This document shows positions 13,042-23,200 of a DNA stretch of 64,000 nt, piece by piece. Made by a program: the position numbers and the translations under genes. The DNA comes from Terebella lapidaria. Its lineage: Eukaryota > Annelida > Polychaeta > Terebellida > Terebellidae. The notes beneath the pieces are model-generated. The model saw only the letters and a list, made by a program, of their open reading frames with translations. It did not search any database and was not told where the DNA came from. Location: assembly GCA_949152475.1 (NCBI GenBank), contig OX424564.1, positions 37,198,165-37,262,164 of the forward strand. The letters run 5' to 3'. Position 1 is the first letter of the stretch; the number at the start of each line of letters is the position of its first letter.

Positions 13042-15328
13042 AAAACTAGACGTCAAGGCCTAAAGATGCCTTGGAGGCATTTCGGTGTGATGAATAATTT
13101 ATAATACTAGATATCGACGAAAATGAAAAATGTCGACAAATTTCGGGTCAAGGTCAAAGTTCATCCATAATACCCGCTAGATGTTAGTCTAGGGCGACGA
13201 GTCCGAAAATACCATCCGTTTCGCTCTACGACGCACCGTTTCCGAGATATCGACGAAAACAAAAACTGCCGACTCGGCAAAAAAAATTCGGGTCAAGGTC
13301 AAAGTTAATCCATAATTAGAGATGGCATCGAATGTCGCGACATTCATGCATCGTGATATTTGAAGTTTGACGACGTCGCGATCTGCATTTTCCCGACATC
13401 GCATCGTCAGTTTTAACAATTCAATCAATCTTTTCAATGCTAGACGTCCAGATTTTCATACATTTTCGGTGTGTCAGATTCAACGCATGTCAGATGTCAA
13501 TATCCATGATATAAGCTTATGCCGACATCGTATGTAACACGTATTGTGATTGGATGGTGAGAATATCCCATACGTGACGTCAGGTTTCCTAAAATCATTT
13601 GATTGTGACTGCGCATGCGCCTGTTCATGCTCGCCCGCCCACATGATGGAAAGGAAAAAATAACAAACACAAGAGAATTGTATCAGTTTATCGAAAATTC
13701 AGGGCTTTTTCAGGCCATATATTGACATTATATCATATTTAATACTAAGATATGCACTCACGTAGTGTTATATACCATGAATACGAGTACGAGATAATCA
13801 GTGTCCACAGTTATGTCGACATGTGTAGATCGCGATTTGAACTTGCCGACGTCGCGACTTAAAAAAAAATCACGATGCCATCTCTATCCATAATACCCCT
13901 TAGACATGTTTGTCTAGGGCGACGAGTCCGAAAGTAACGTCCGTTTCGCTCTACGACGCACCGTTTCCGAGATATCGACGAAAACGAAAAATGCCGACTC
14001 GGCAAAAAAATTTCGGGTCAAGGTCAAAGTTCATCAATAATTCCCCTTAGACATGTTTGTCTAGTGCGACGAGTCCGAAAATAACGTCCGTTTCGCTCTA
14101 CGAAGCACCGTTTCCGAGATATCGACGAAAACGAAAAATGCCGACTCGGCAAAAAAATTTCGGGTCAAGGTCAAAGTTCATCAATAATTCCCCTTAGACA
14201 TGTTTGTCTAGTGCGACGAGTCCGAAAATAACGTCCGTTTCGCTCTACGACGCACCGTTTCCGAGATATCGACGAAAACGAAAAATGCCGACTCGGCAAA
14301 AAAATTTCGGGTCAAGGTCAAAGTTCATCCAAAATACCCCTTAGACATGTTTGTCTAGTGCGACGAGTCCGAAAATAACGTCCGTTTCGCTCTACGACGC
14401 ACCGTTTCCGAGATAACGACGAAAACGAAAAATGCCGACTCGGCAAAAAAATTTCGGGTCAAGGTCAAAGTTCATCAATAATACCCCTTAGACATGTTTG
14501 TCTAGTGCGACGACTCCGAAAATAACGTCCGTTTCGCTCTACGACGCACCGTTTCCGAGATATTGACGAAAACGAAAAATGCCGACTCGGCAAAAAAATT
14601 TCGGGTCAAGGTCAAAGTTCATCCATAATTCCCCTTAGACATGTTTGTCTAGTGCGACGAGTCCGAAAATAACGTCCGTTTCGCTCTACGACGCACCGTT
14701 TCCGAGATATCGACGAAAACGAAAAATGCCGACTCGGCAAAAAAATTTCGGGTCAAGGTCAAAGTTCATCAATAATTCCCCGTAGACATGTTTGTCTAGT
14801 GCGACGAGTCCGAAAATACTGTCCGTTTCGCTCTACGACGCACCGTTTCCGAGATATCGACGAAAACGAAAAATGCCGACGGCAAAAAAATTTCGGGTCA
14901 AGGTCAAAGTTCATCCATAATACCCCTTAGACATGTTTGTCTAGTGCGACGAGTCCGAAAATAACGTCCGTTTCGCTCTACGACGCACCGTTTCCGAGAT
15001 ATCGACGAAAACGAAAAATGCCGACTCGGCAAAAAAATTTCGGGTCAAGGTCAAAGTTCATCCATAATACCCCTTAGACATGTTTGTCTAGTGTGACGAG
15101 TCCTAAAATAACGTCCGTTTCGCTCTACGACGCACCGTTTCCGAGATATCGACGAAAACGAAAAATGCCGACTCGGCAAAAAAATTTCGGGTCAAGGTCA
15201 AAGTTCATCCATAATACCCCTTAGACATGTTTGTCTAGGGCGACGAGTCCGAAAATAACGTCCGTTTCGCTCTACGACGCACCGTTTCCGAGATATGCAG
15301 GATGAATCAAGGATGACTCAGCAAAAAA
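13042..15328. repeat. 147-bp satellite, block 1
   Basis: Monomers recur every 147 bp (for example the GACATGTTTGTCTAG start at 14,050, 14,197 and 14,344). Each carries TTTCGCTCTACGACGCACCG and the motif TCAAGGTCAAAGTTCA. The block opens with CTAGACGTCAAGGCC and closes with GATATGCAGGATGAATCAAGG. It holds about 11-12 monomers and is interrupted by a hAT-type element at 13,317-13,886. Most monomers are nearly identical, so the array has been homogenised recently. Confidence 0.95.
13317..13886. mobile_element. hAT-type non-autonomous transposon (570 bp)
   Basis: Perfect 14-bp terminal inverted repeats (TAGAGATGGCATCG) are flanked by an exact 8-bp target-site duplication, TCCATAAT (13,309-13,316 and 13,887-13,894). 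Both features are typical of hAT elements. The target is a 147-bp satellite monomer, and uninterrupted monomers elsewhere show the empty site. There is no transposase. The element carries a CRE-like TGACGTCA (about 13,574) and an NRF1-like TGCGCATGCGC (about 13,610). Confidence 0.92.
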
Positions 15329-17077
15329 CTAGACGTCAAGGCCTAAAGATGCCTTGGAGGCATTTCGGTGTGATGAATAATTTATAATACTAGATATCGA
15401 CGAAAATGAAAAATGTCGACAAATTTCGGGTCAAGGTCAAAGTTCATCCATAATACCCGCTAGACATGTTTGTCTAGGGCGACGAGTCCGAAAATACCAT
15501 CCGTTTCGCTCTACGACGCACTGTTTCCGAGATATCGACGAAAACAAAAACTGCCGACTCGGCAAAAAAATTTCGGGTCAAGATCAAAGTTAATCCATAA
15601 TACCCCTTAAACATGTTTGTCTAGGGCGACGAGTCCGAAAGTAACGTCCGTTTCGCTCTACGACGCACCGTTTCCGAGATATCGACGAAAACGAAAAATG
15701 CCGACTCGGCAAAAAAATTTCGGGTCAAGGTCAAAGTTCATCAATAATTCCCCTTAGACATGTTCAAGGTCAAAGTTCATCAATAATTCCCCTTAGACAT
15801 GTTTGTCTAGTGCGACGAGTCCGAAAATAACGTCCGTTTCGCTCTACGACGCACCGTTTCCGAGATAACGACGAAAACGAAAAATGCCGACTCGGCAAAA
15901 AAATTTCGGGTCAAGGTCAAAGTTCATCAATAATACCCCTTAGACATGTTTGTCTAGTGCGACGAGTCCGAAAATAACGTCCGTTTCGCTCTACGACGCA
16001 CCGTTTCCGAGATATCGACGAAAACGAAAAATGCCGACTCGGCAAAAAAATTTCGGGTCAAGGTCAAAGTTCATCCATAATACCCGCTAGACATGTTTGT
16101 CTAGGGCGACGAGTCCGAAAATACCATCCGTTTCGCTCTACGACGCACCGTTTCCGAGATATCGACGAAAACAAAAACTGCCGACTCGGCAAAAAAATTT
16201 CGGGTCAAGGTCAAAGTTAATCCATAATACCCCTTAGACATGTTTGTCTAGGGCGACGAGTCCGAAAGTAACGTCCGTTTCGCTCTACGACGCACCGTTT
16301 CCGAGATATCGACGAAAACGAAAAATGCCGACTCGGCAAAAAAATTTCGGGTCAAGGTCAAAGTTCATCAATAATTCCCCTTAGACATGTTTGTCTAGTG
16401 CGACGAGTCCGAAAATAACGTCCGTTTCGCTCTACGACGCACCGTTTCCGAGATATCAACGAAAACGAAAAATGCCGACTCGGCAAAAAAATTTCGGGTC
16501 AAGGTCAAAGTTCATCAATAATACCCCTTAGACATGTTTGTCTAGTGCGACGAGTCCGAAAATAACGTCCGTTTCGCTCTACGACGCACCGTTTCCGAGA
16601 TATCGACGAAAACGAAAAATGCCGACTCGGCAAAAAAATTTCGGGTCAAGGTCAAAGTTCATCCATAATACCCCTTAGACATGTTTGTCTAGTGCGACGA
16701 GTCCGAAAATAACGTCCGTTTCGCTCTACGACGCACCGTTTCCGAGATAACGACGAAAACGAAAAATGCCGACTCGGCAAAAAAATTTCGGGTGAAGGTC
16801 AAAGTTCATCAATAATACCCCTTAGACATGTTTGTCTAGTGCGACGAGTCCGAAAATAACGTCCGTTTCGCTCTACGACGCACCGTTTCCGAGATATCGA
16901 CGAAAACGAAAAATGCCGACTCGGCAAAAAAATTTCGGGTCAAGGTCAAAGTTCATCCATAATACCCCTTAGACATGTTTGTCTAGGGCGACGAGTCCGA
17001 AAATAACGTCCGTTTCGCTCTACGACGCACCGTTTCCGAGATATGCAGGATGAATCAAGGATGACTCAGCAAAAAAT
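15325..17077. repeat. 147-bp satellite, block 2
   Basis: This is a second higher-order block of about 12 monomers with the same opening and closing sequences as block 1 but without the hAT insertion. A short extra partial duplication of TCAAGGTCAAAGTTCATC sits near 15,763-15,801. The homologue of the hAT target is intact here near 15,592. Confidence 0.95.
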
Positions 17078-17698
17078 TATTTCGACCTCTAGGTCAAAGG
17101 TCGTTTGAGGTATCGACCCCAAAATCAATAGGGTTCTTCCCTGGTGATATATAAACCTCCGTGCAAAATTCTGCAACTATTGCCTGAATATTTTTTGAGT
17201 TATCGTCCGGAAACCAAGTTCCTCGATTTCATCCTCACGGACCTCACGGACCTCGGAGCCGGATCAAAAAAAAAAGTACACCCTAGAGATGTTTGTCTAG
17301 GGCGACGAGTCCGAAAATAACGTCCGTTTCGCTCTACGACGCACGGTTTCCGAGATATGCAGGAAGCCTCAAGGATGAATCAGCAAAAAATTATTTTGAC
17401 CTCTAGGTCAAAGGTCGTTTGACGGATCGATCCCAAAATCAATAGGGTTCTTCCCTGGTGGCATATGAACCTCCATGCAGAGTTCTGCAACTATTGCATA
17501 AATATTTTTCCAGTTATCGTCCGGAAACCAAGTCTTAAAATTAGCCTTGATTTCATCCTCACGGACCTCACGGACCTCCGATCCGGCTCAAAAAGAATAG
17601 GGTTCTTCCTCATATCATTTCTGACTTGCGGTGAAAATTTGACAAGGATCCGTCAAGGCAATCTAAAGTTATCGTCCGGAAACCAAAAGTGGCGGAAG

Positions 17699-17743
<45 letters not shown>

Positions 17744-17783
17744 CTGCTAAAACCATAAAGGCATTTCTGCCGAAATGCCTTAA
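17075..17783. repeat. About 707-bp compound unit, copy 1
   Basis: This unit contains a partial 147-bp satellite fragment (17,280-17,355), a poly-A run at about 17,699-17,741, and a terminal hairpin formed by AAGGCATTTC and GAAATGCCTT near 17,758-17,782. The whole unit is repeated directly downstream. Open frames inside it are not gene-like. Confidence 0.85.
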
Positions 17784-18462
17784 TTATTTCGACCTCTAGG
17801 TCAAAGGTCGTTTGAGGTATCGATCCCAAAATCAATAGGGTTCTTCCCTGGTGATATATAAACCTCCGTGCAAAATTCTGCAACTATTGCCTGAATATTT
17901 TTTGAGTTATCGTCCGGAAACCAAGTTCCTCGATTTCATCCTCACGGACCTCACGGACCTCGGAGCCGGATCAAAAAAAAAAGTACACCCTAGAGATGTT
18001 TGTCTAGGGCGACGAGTCCGAAAATAACGTCCGTTTCGCTCTACGACGCACGGTTTCCGAGATATGCAGGAAGCCTCAAGGATGAATCAGCAAAAAATTA
18101 TTTTGACCTCTAGGTCAAAGGTCGTTTGACGGATCGATCCCAAAATCAATAGGGTTCTTCCCTGGTGGCATATGAACCTCCATGCAGAGTTCTGCAACTA
18201 TTGCATAAATATTTTTCCAGTTATCGTCCGGAAACCAAGTCTTAAAATTAGCCTTGATTTCATCCTCACGGACCTCCGATCCGGCTCAAAAAGAATAGGG
18301 TTCTTCCTCATATCATTTCTGACTTGCGGTGAAAATTTGACAAGGATCCGTCAAGGCAATCTAAAGTTATCGTCCGGAAACCAAAAGTGGCGGAAGAAGA
18401 AAAAAAAAAAAAAAAAAAAAAATTCTGCTAAAACCATAAAGGCATTTCTGCCGAAATGCCTT
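17784..18462. repeat. About 707-bp compound unit, copy 2
   Basis: A tandem copy of 17,075-17,783, offset by 707 bp at 17,465/18,172, with a shorter poly-A run (about 18,402-18,421) and the same end hairpin. Confidence 0.85.
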
Positions 18463-18477
18463 AATAACAAAACAGCG

Positions 18478-18783
18478 TGTCTGGCTCAAAGTGAGATCTG
18501 CAAAGTGTCACCAAATAATGATGACCGAAATCTTCACAAAAATATAGATTTGATGTAGAATTTGCTTCAATATGAGATGCAAATATATCGTGGAGATATG
18601 AACCATTTCCCTAAATACTACAGCACGGTGCACAAAGCATTACTGCAGTCAGCTCTTACTGTTCAGACAAAAAGCCTTGCATTTGCTGCTAAAATACAAA
18701 ATAAACACAACAAAGCTTGGGCAGTATACAAGGAAACGAGGATGGCATGGACTGATGCAATGAAGTTATTGTCGAAGGTTTAG
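18478..18783 (+). pseudogene. Unrecognised reading frame, possible terminal exon or gene remnant
   Basis: A plus-strand frame runs from about 18,478 to a TAG at 18,781-18,783, interrupted once by a TAG at 18,556-18,558. The last 74 residues are Lys-rich and helical-looking (YSTVHKALLQSA, NKAWAVYKETRMAW) and read like real protein, but I do not recognise a family. The second part follows ATGTAG, which could be a splice acceptor. Its stop overlaps the stop of the convergent kinase gene. It could be a terminal exon, a gene fragment or chance. Confidence 0.3.
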
Positions 18784-19772
18784 CTTCGTCCCGCCGCTGT
18801 ACCAGACTGCTGTCTTTGAGCGACCTTCTGCTTCAGCATCGTCCAGTCAAACACGTAGTCATACTGGTAGCTGAGAGTGCGGAACAGGATACGGAAAAGC
18901 TGTCGCAAGTAAAGGTAGTCAGGCGCTTCATCAAAGCGCAGACCTCGGCAGTAGTTGAGGTACATTGCAAACTCTGCAGGGAATCCTTTGCAAAGAACTT
19001 CCACGATCGTGTCCATTTTCTTCTCACTGATCTTCTCATACTTCTGCTTCTTGGTTGCAGCTTTCAGGCCTTGCCATGGCAGGCTGCCTCTGTTGAAGTA
19101 CATCAGCACGTAACCGAGGGACTCCATGTCATCACGCCGACTCTGTTCAATCCCAAGGTGAGCGTTGATGCTGGCGTAGCGGGCAGTCCCTGTCAGATTC
19201 TTGTCCTCTCGGTAGGCAATGTGAGTGCGCGTCCGATTGTCGCGGAATTTCTTCGCAAGCCCGAAGTCAATGATAAACAATTTGTTACAGTGACGGCCGA
19301 TGCCCATCAGGAAATTGTCTGGTTTGATATCACGGTGAATGAAGTTTTTATTGTGGACAAATTCGATGCGACCGAGCATCTGATCGGCCAACATCAGAAC
19401 AGTTTTCATGGTGAATCTTCTTGAGCAAAAGTTGAAGAGATCTTCAAGACTTGGTCCCAGTAAATCCATCACAAGAATGTTAAAGTCTTTCTCCTGGCCA
19501 AACCAACGGATGTGGGGAATGCCCACTCCTCCCTGCAGAATTTTGTACAGTTTACACTCGTATAGCAGTTGCGGATGCCGAGCTTTGATGGATTCCATTT
19601 TGACAGCCACTTCTTCGCCATTTGCGACATTGATGCCAAGGTAAATGTCACCAAAGGATCCACTGCCAATTTTACGAATCAGTCTGTATCTGGTTTTGGA
19701 AACGTCCCCAACGACAAACTCAGGTTTGCTCGATGACCGGTCGCTTCCGCTCTCCACTTTTGGGGGATTCAT
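18780..19772 (-). CDS. CSNK1A1-like: Casein kinase 1 alpha, intronless (retrogene-like)
   Basis: This 330-residue Ser/Thr kinase matches casein kinase 1 alpha almost throughout. It has the glycine loop GSGSFG (residues 36-41), the VAVK lysine (K58), HRDIKPDN (catalytic D148), DFG (D169-G171), and the CK1-specific [13 protein letters not shown] and [11 protein letters not shown] stretches. Family members phosphorylate beta-catenin, Ci/Gli and other primed or acidic sites. The N-terminus (about 28 residues, Ser/Lys-rich) is longer than in human CK1 alpha, and the C-terminal tail ends early in AAGRS. No intron interrupts the frame, which suggests retroposition; the human CSNK1A1L gene is a known parallel. 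All key catalytic residues are kept, so it is probably functional. Its start lies about 330 bp from the start of the acyltransferase gene on the other strand. Confidence 0.93.
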   Translation of the reverse strand: MNPPKVESGSDRSSSKPEFVVGDVSKTRYRLIRKIGSGSFGDIYLGINVANGEEVAVKMESIKARHPQLLYECKLYKILQGGVGIPHIRWFGQEKDFNILVMDLLGPSLEDLFNFCSRRFTMKTVLMLADQMLGRIEFVHNKNFIHRDIKPDNFLMGIGRHCNKLFIIDFGLAKKFRDNRTRTHIAYREDKNLTGTARYASINAHLGIEQSRRDDMESLGYVLMYFNRGSLPWQGLKAATKKQKYEKISEKKMDTIVEVLCKGFPAEFAMYLNYCRGLRFDEAPDYLYLRQLFRILFRTLSYQYDYVFDWTMLKQKVAQRQQSGTAAGRS

Positions 19773-20105
19773 GTTGAATTTACTTCATTGAGTGACTGAA
19801 AAATACACAAAAATGTCCACACCTGACGACCGTTTTTGTTCAGTTGCCACCATACATATTACCCACAATGCACTGTTGCTGTATGAAGTGCGCATGCGCA
19901 CTAGGTCAATCCACATCTGTCAAGATGACAACAAAAGCTGTGAGCGGGTGACAAAGTGTGAAAAATTCTACGAAACACTCATACAACGTTGAGGGATCGC
20001 TTGTCGGAGCAGTCACAGTATACGTGGAAGCACTTGACGCGTGCAGTGGGTGGCTGTTTGGGTGTTGAGACACTTAAATTACATAGGAGGGTTGTTTGTA
20101 CCAAC
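19773..20105. promoter_or_regulatory. Shared head-to-head promoter interval
   Basis: This is the interval between the start codons of the kinase (minus) and the acyltransferase (plus). It contains TGCGCATGCGCA (19,889-19,900), a perfect NRF1 consensus, and TTACCCACAATGCACTG (19,859-19,875), which resembles a ZNF143/STAF site. Both factors are known at TATA-less and bidirectional promoters. Shared use is inferred from position. Confidence 0.55.
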
Positions 20106-20231
20106 ATGTCCGAAACGTGTGAAAGCAGGGAAGATGGGAGACGGCTTCCCAGGTCCAAGTCCCTGCACGCACCACTGGTCAGCAACCCTTTTGTGCACAG
20201 ACTCGGCCTGACAACACGGGACAAGATACAG
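20106..20231 (+). CDS. Acyltransferase exon 1
   Basis: It encodes 42 residues from the chosen ATG, ending in the family-typical NPFVHRLGL stretch before the first membrane segment. The donor is CAG|GTCAGA, phase 0. Confidence 0.85.
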
Positions 20232-23200
20232 GTCAGATCATACTGGCAAAGATCATACATGCATACAACATGCCATGTTGTTTGTTCACTTAACAATACA
20301 CAACCATTGATAGGGTTAATTAGACTTATCAAAGTATTTAGTTTGTAGACCCCTATTTATCTCAGTCAATATTTGTCATCTAGTCTAGAGTCTGTGAATC
20401 GCTGAAGTGGTGTGACAACTCACAAATGCAAGACTGCAATTATTCCGTCATTTGTTAATCACATTTTAAAGATGCCAGATGTACTAGACTCTATTGTGAA
20501 ATTAAACTTCAAATCAGATTATTTAATGTGACTAGATCTAGAGTGTATGTGAGTTCCTTTGAAGTTAATAATACACATATAGATTCGACTGCACATATGG
20601 TTCCATGTACATGTATTACTGCACTACATGTAATATGAGCCCCAGGTATGGCAATGAGTCTAGACAAAAAAATTCAATTTAAACCTAATTTATATCTTCT
20701 AAGTAGGTATAGTAAGTGAGTAATTTTTATTTTCAAATTGCACACAAGATGAACATATTCAATAGATGGTATGAGAAAGGTACGATTTGTGGACCCCACC
20801 AGAGGCCGATGCCTGTATTACTTGATTGTTCAAGCAATGAAGCCCATTAAATTGAAATAATAGTAACACAAAATATGGAGCGGATAGGAACAAAATATTC
20901 GCAAGCTGGACTCGAGTATAAGTTGCATACTACATATAACAACATCACAAACATGTAGATATATATACATTAATTCCACGTAGAAATACACATATGACTA
21001 CATATGTTTTATTAATGTATGTTTTACAGATTGCGGTGATGTCTGTGACAATTGTGCCGATTCGTCTACTGATCATGTTCATCCTGCTTGTCATGGGCTG
21101 GCTGTGTGCCTTCATCACACTAGTGGGCCGTACGAAGGAAGAAATAAGCCAGCCCATGACCGGTTGGCGTCGGTAGGTGTTGATGTGATAGTCATATAAC
21201 CATTCAATGCTTTGGAATGCTTTGAATGAATATCGTGATTATGCCTAGTTTGAAATACAACATGAAATTTAGTTATTTGCTTGGAGATATCAAATTAGTG
21301 AAATGATTTATCGTTACTACAATTGCAATCACAGGACATTGATGTAGTCTCATGATTATGGGTTTGTGGCATATATATATATTGTATAATGTGGCGAATT
21401 ATTTGGCTGTTCGAGACACATGATTATGTTACGCATCATAAAGTAGCTAATTAAGTCATTGCTTGCAATCTGAATATGTATATACTAGCAATACTTCCCA
21501 ATGTTATGTGCAATAGACGGAAATTATTTCCTAGTACCGGTAGTCAAAAATTCACTGCAACTAGTAAAATGGCGAACTTTTTTACACCTCAGTGCGAATT
21601 ACACTCAATTTATGTATTTAGCATGTTTATATCTGCATCAGTGCGAGATAACATGACTCACTGTCATGCGACTTGTGTGTGTGTGCACATATGGTCCGTA
21701 TGATATTTATCAGCAAATATTGAGGTTCCCTGACCTGCAAATATCATTTAACCATCTGACATGTGATTGCGAAAATTTACATTTTCTTTTATGATGTTGG
21801 ATCAGTCCCAACATTATACAGACAGACAGACTCTTATATTTCTTTTTATAATAAATTGTAATTATCACATGATTAGAATATGTTATATATATTAGGTTGC
21901 CAGTATGCAAGTATTTATGTATTTGACTTTTCTACATCCTACATGTACACGCCAGACTGTCAAGTGAGAATGCGTAGTTCAATAGGTCATGCACTCATTG
22001 ACCTATTCACACATACATATTGTATACTGTAAACGTACTAATCTTTGCGGTGGATTTATTTCGCGGATTTCGCGATAATATCAAAACCGCAAAATTAAAT
22101 CCACCGTAAAAATGCGTCCATATGGGAGAACGAAGTAAAACGAAGGCAGAACCGCAAAATTAAATCCACCGCAAAACGTCTGAGGTACATAACCGCAAAA
22201 TTAAATACCCGCAAAATTAAGAACGTTTACAGTAGTTGCCAAAAGTTAACATATATATGCTGTTATTTTATTATTACATACCGGTAGTTCAGAATGCGCA
22301 ATCATGTCATGCAACTCAGACTTTCAACTATTGACATTTTGTATTGATATTAAGAGGAGTTTACATGGTACATACTGCTCGGCATCATTTCAGAGCACCT
22401 AGATATATGGGAAATCAATAACGCCAGTGTTGGCAGAAATCATTGTATTCAAATGCTTTTTCTGTACAACAGTTATACATGATTGATATAACACATACGA
22501 TGATTAGTTTTTTACTTGTATTGATTCGTGACTAGTATTTTATTAGGGAAACACATGTAGAGAAAATACTACTAGTAATAATAAACAGACACAAATAATA
22601 GTTATTTTGTACATGTTTCATGCACTTCAAATCACTTATATAGCTATTTGTATTGAATTCATACCAATTGTAACATTTAGCTTATAAATACTCGTAGAGC
22701 TAGCAATGTACCCATGTTCTAATATTTCTCAATAGTTGTTGTACAATACAGAAAACACAATATGTGTCAGATTATTACCGGTATATCTATATCCATTACC
22801 GGTAGTGCTGGTGGTGTCAGGGCAATTCATGATACTGATAAGGTTATAGCAGTGGTTTGTGGTTGAAATTGTTTGGATCTATTATTTATGACAAACGTTT
22901 GCCCTGTACAGACTGTCTGTGTGACCGTTCTACCAAAATGATGTTTGCCCCTTGAAAATATCTATAGATTTAATAATTTACGACATTTCTTGCATGCAGT
23001 CATATTATACAGAAAGGATTCGGTAAATCAGGCATGCTAATCATGTTTGAAATGTGGCATGTATGCTATTATACTTGCTAAGTTGCTACACACACATGCC
23101 AGTAATCACTATTTAAAAACTTGAAATGGAATCTGTTGATGACAAATTTTGCTATTTTCAATTTCCTTGTGCTCATAGGACCGCAATATAGCGGCTGCTT

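Noticed and set aside
14040-17000. p53-type half-site AGACATGTTT in each satellite monomer
   Set aside because: It matches the 10-bp half-site pattern, but no adjacent second half-site is present, and single half-sites are common by chance.
17465-18558. Two similar frames (97 and 128 codons) starting MNLHAEFCN as a duplicated gene
   Set aside because: They lie within a tandem repeat unit, run into a poly-lysine encoded by a poly-A tract, and resemble no protein.
19989-20105. Longer acyltransferase N-terminus from an in-frame ATG at 19,989
   Set aside because: The extra residues have no counterpart in LPCAT proteins that I recall. The ATG at 20,106 leaves a family-like distance to NPFVH.
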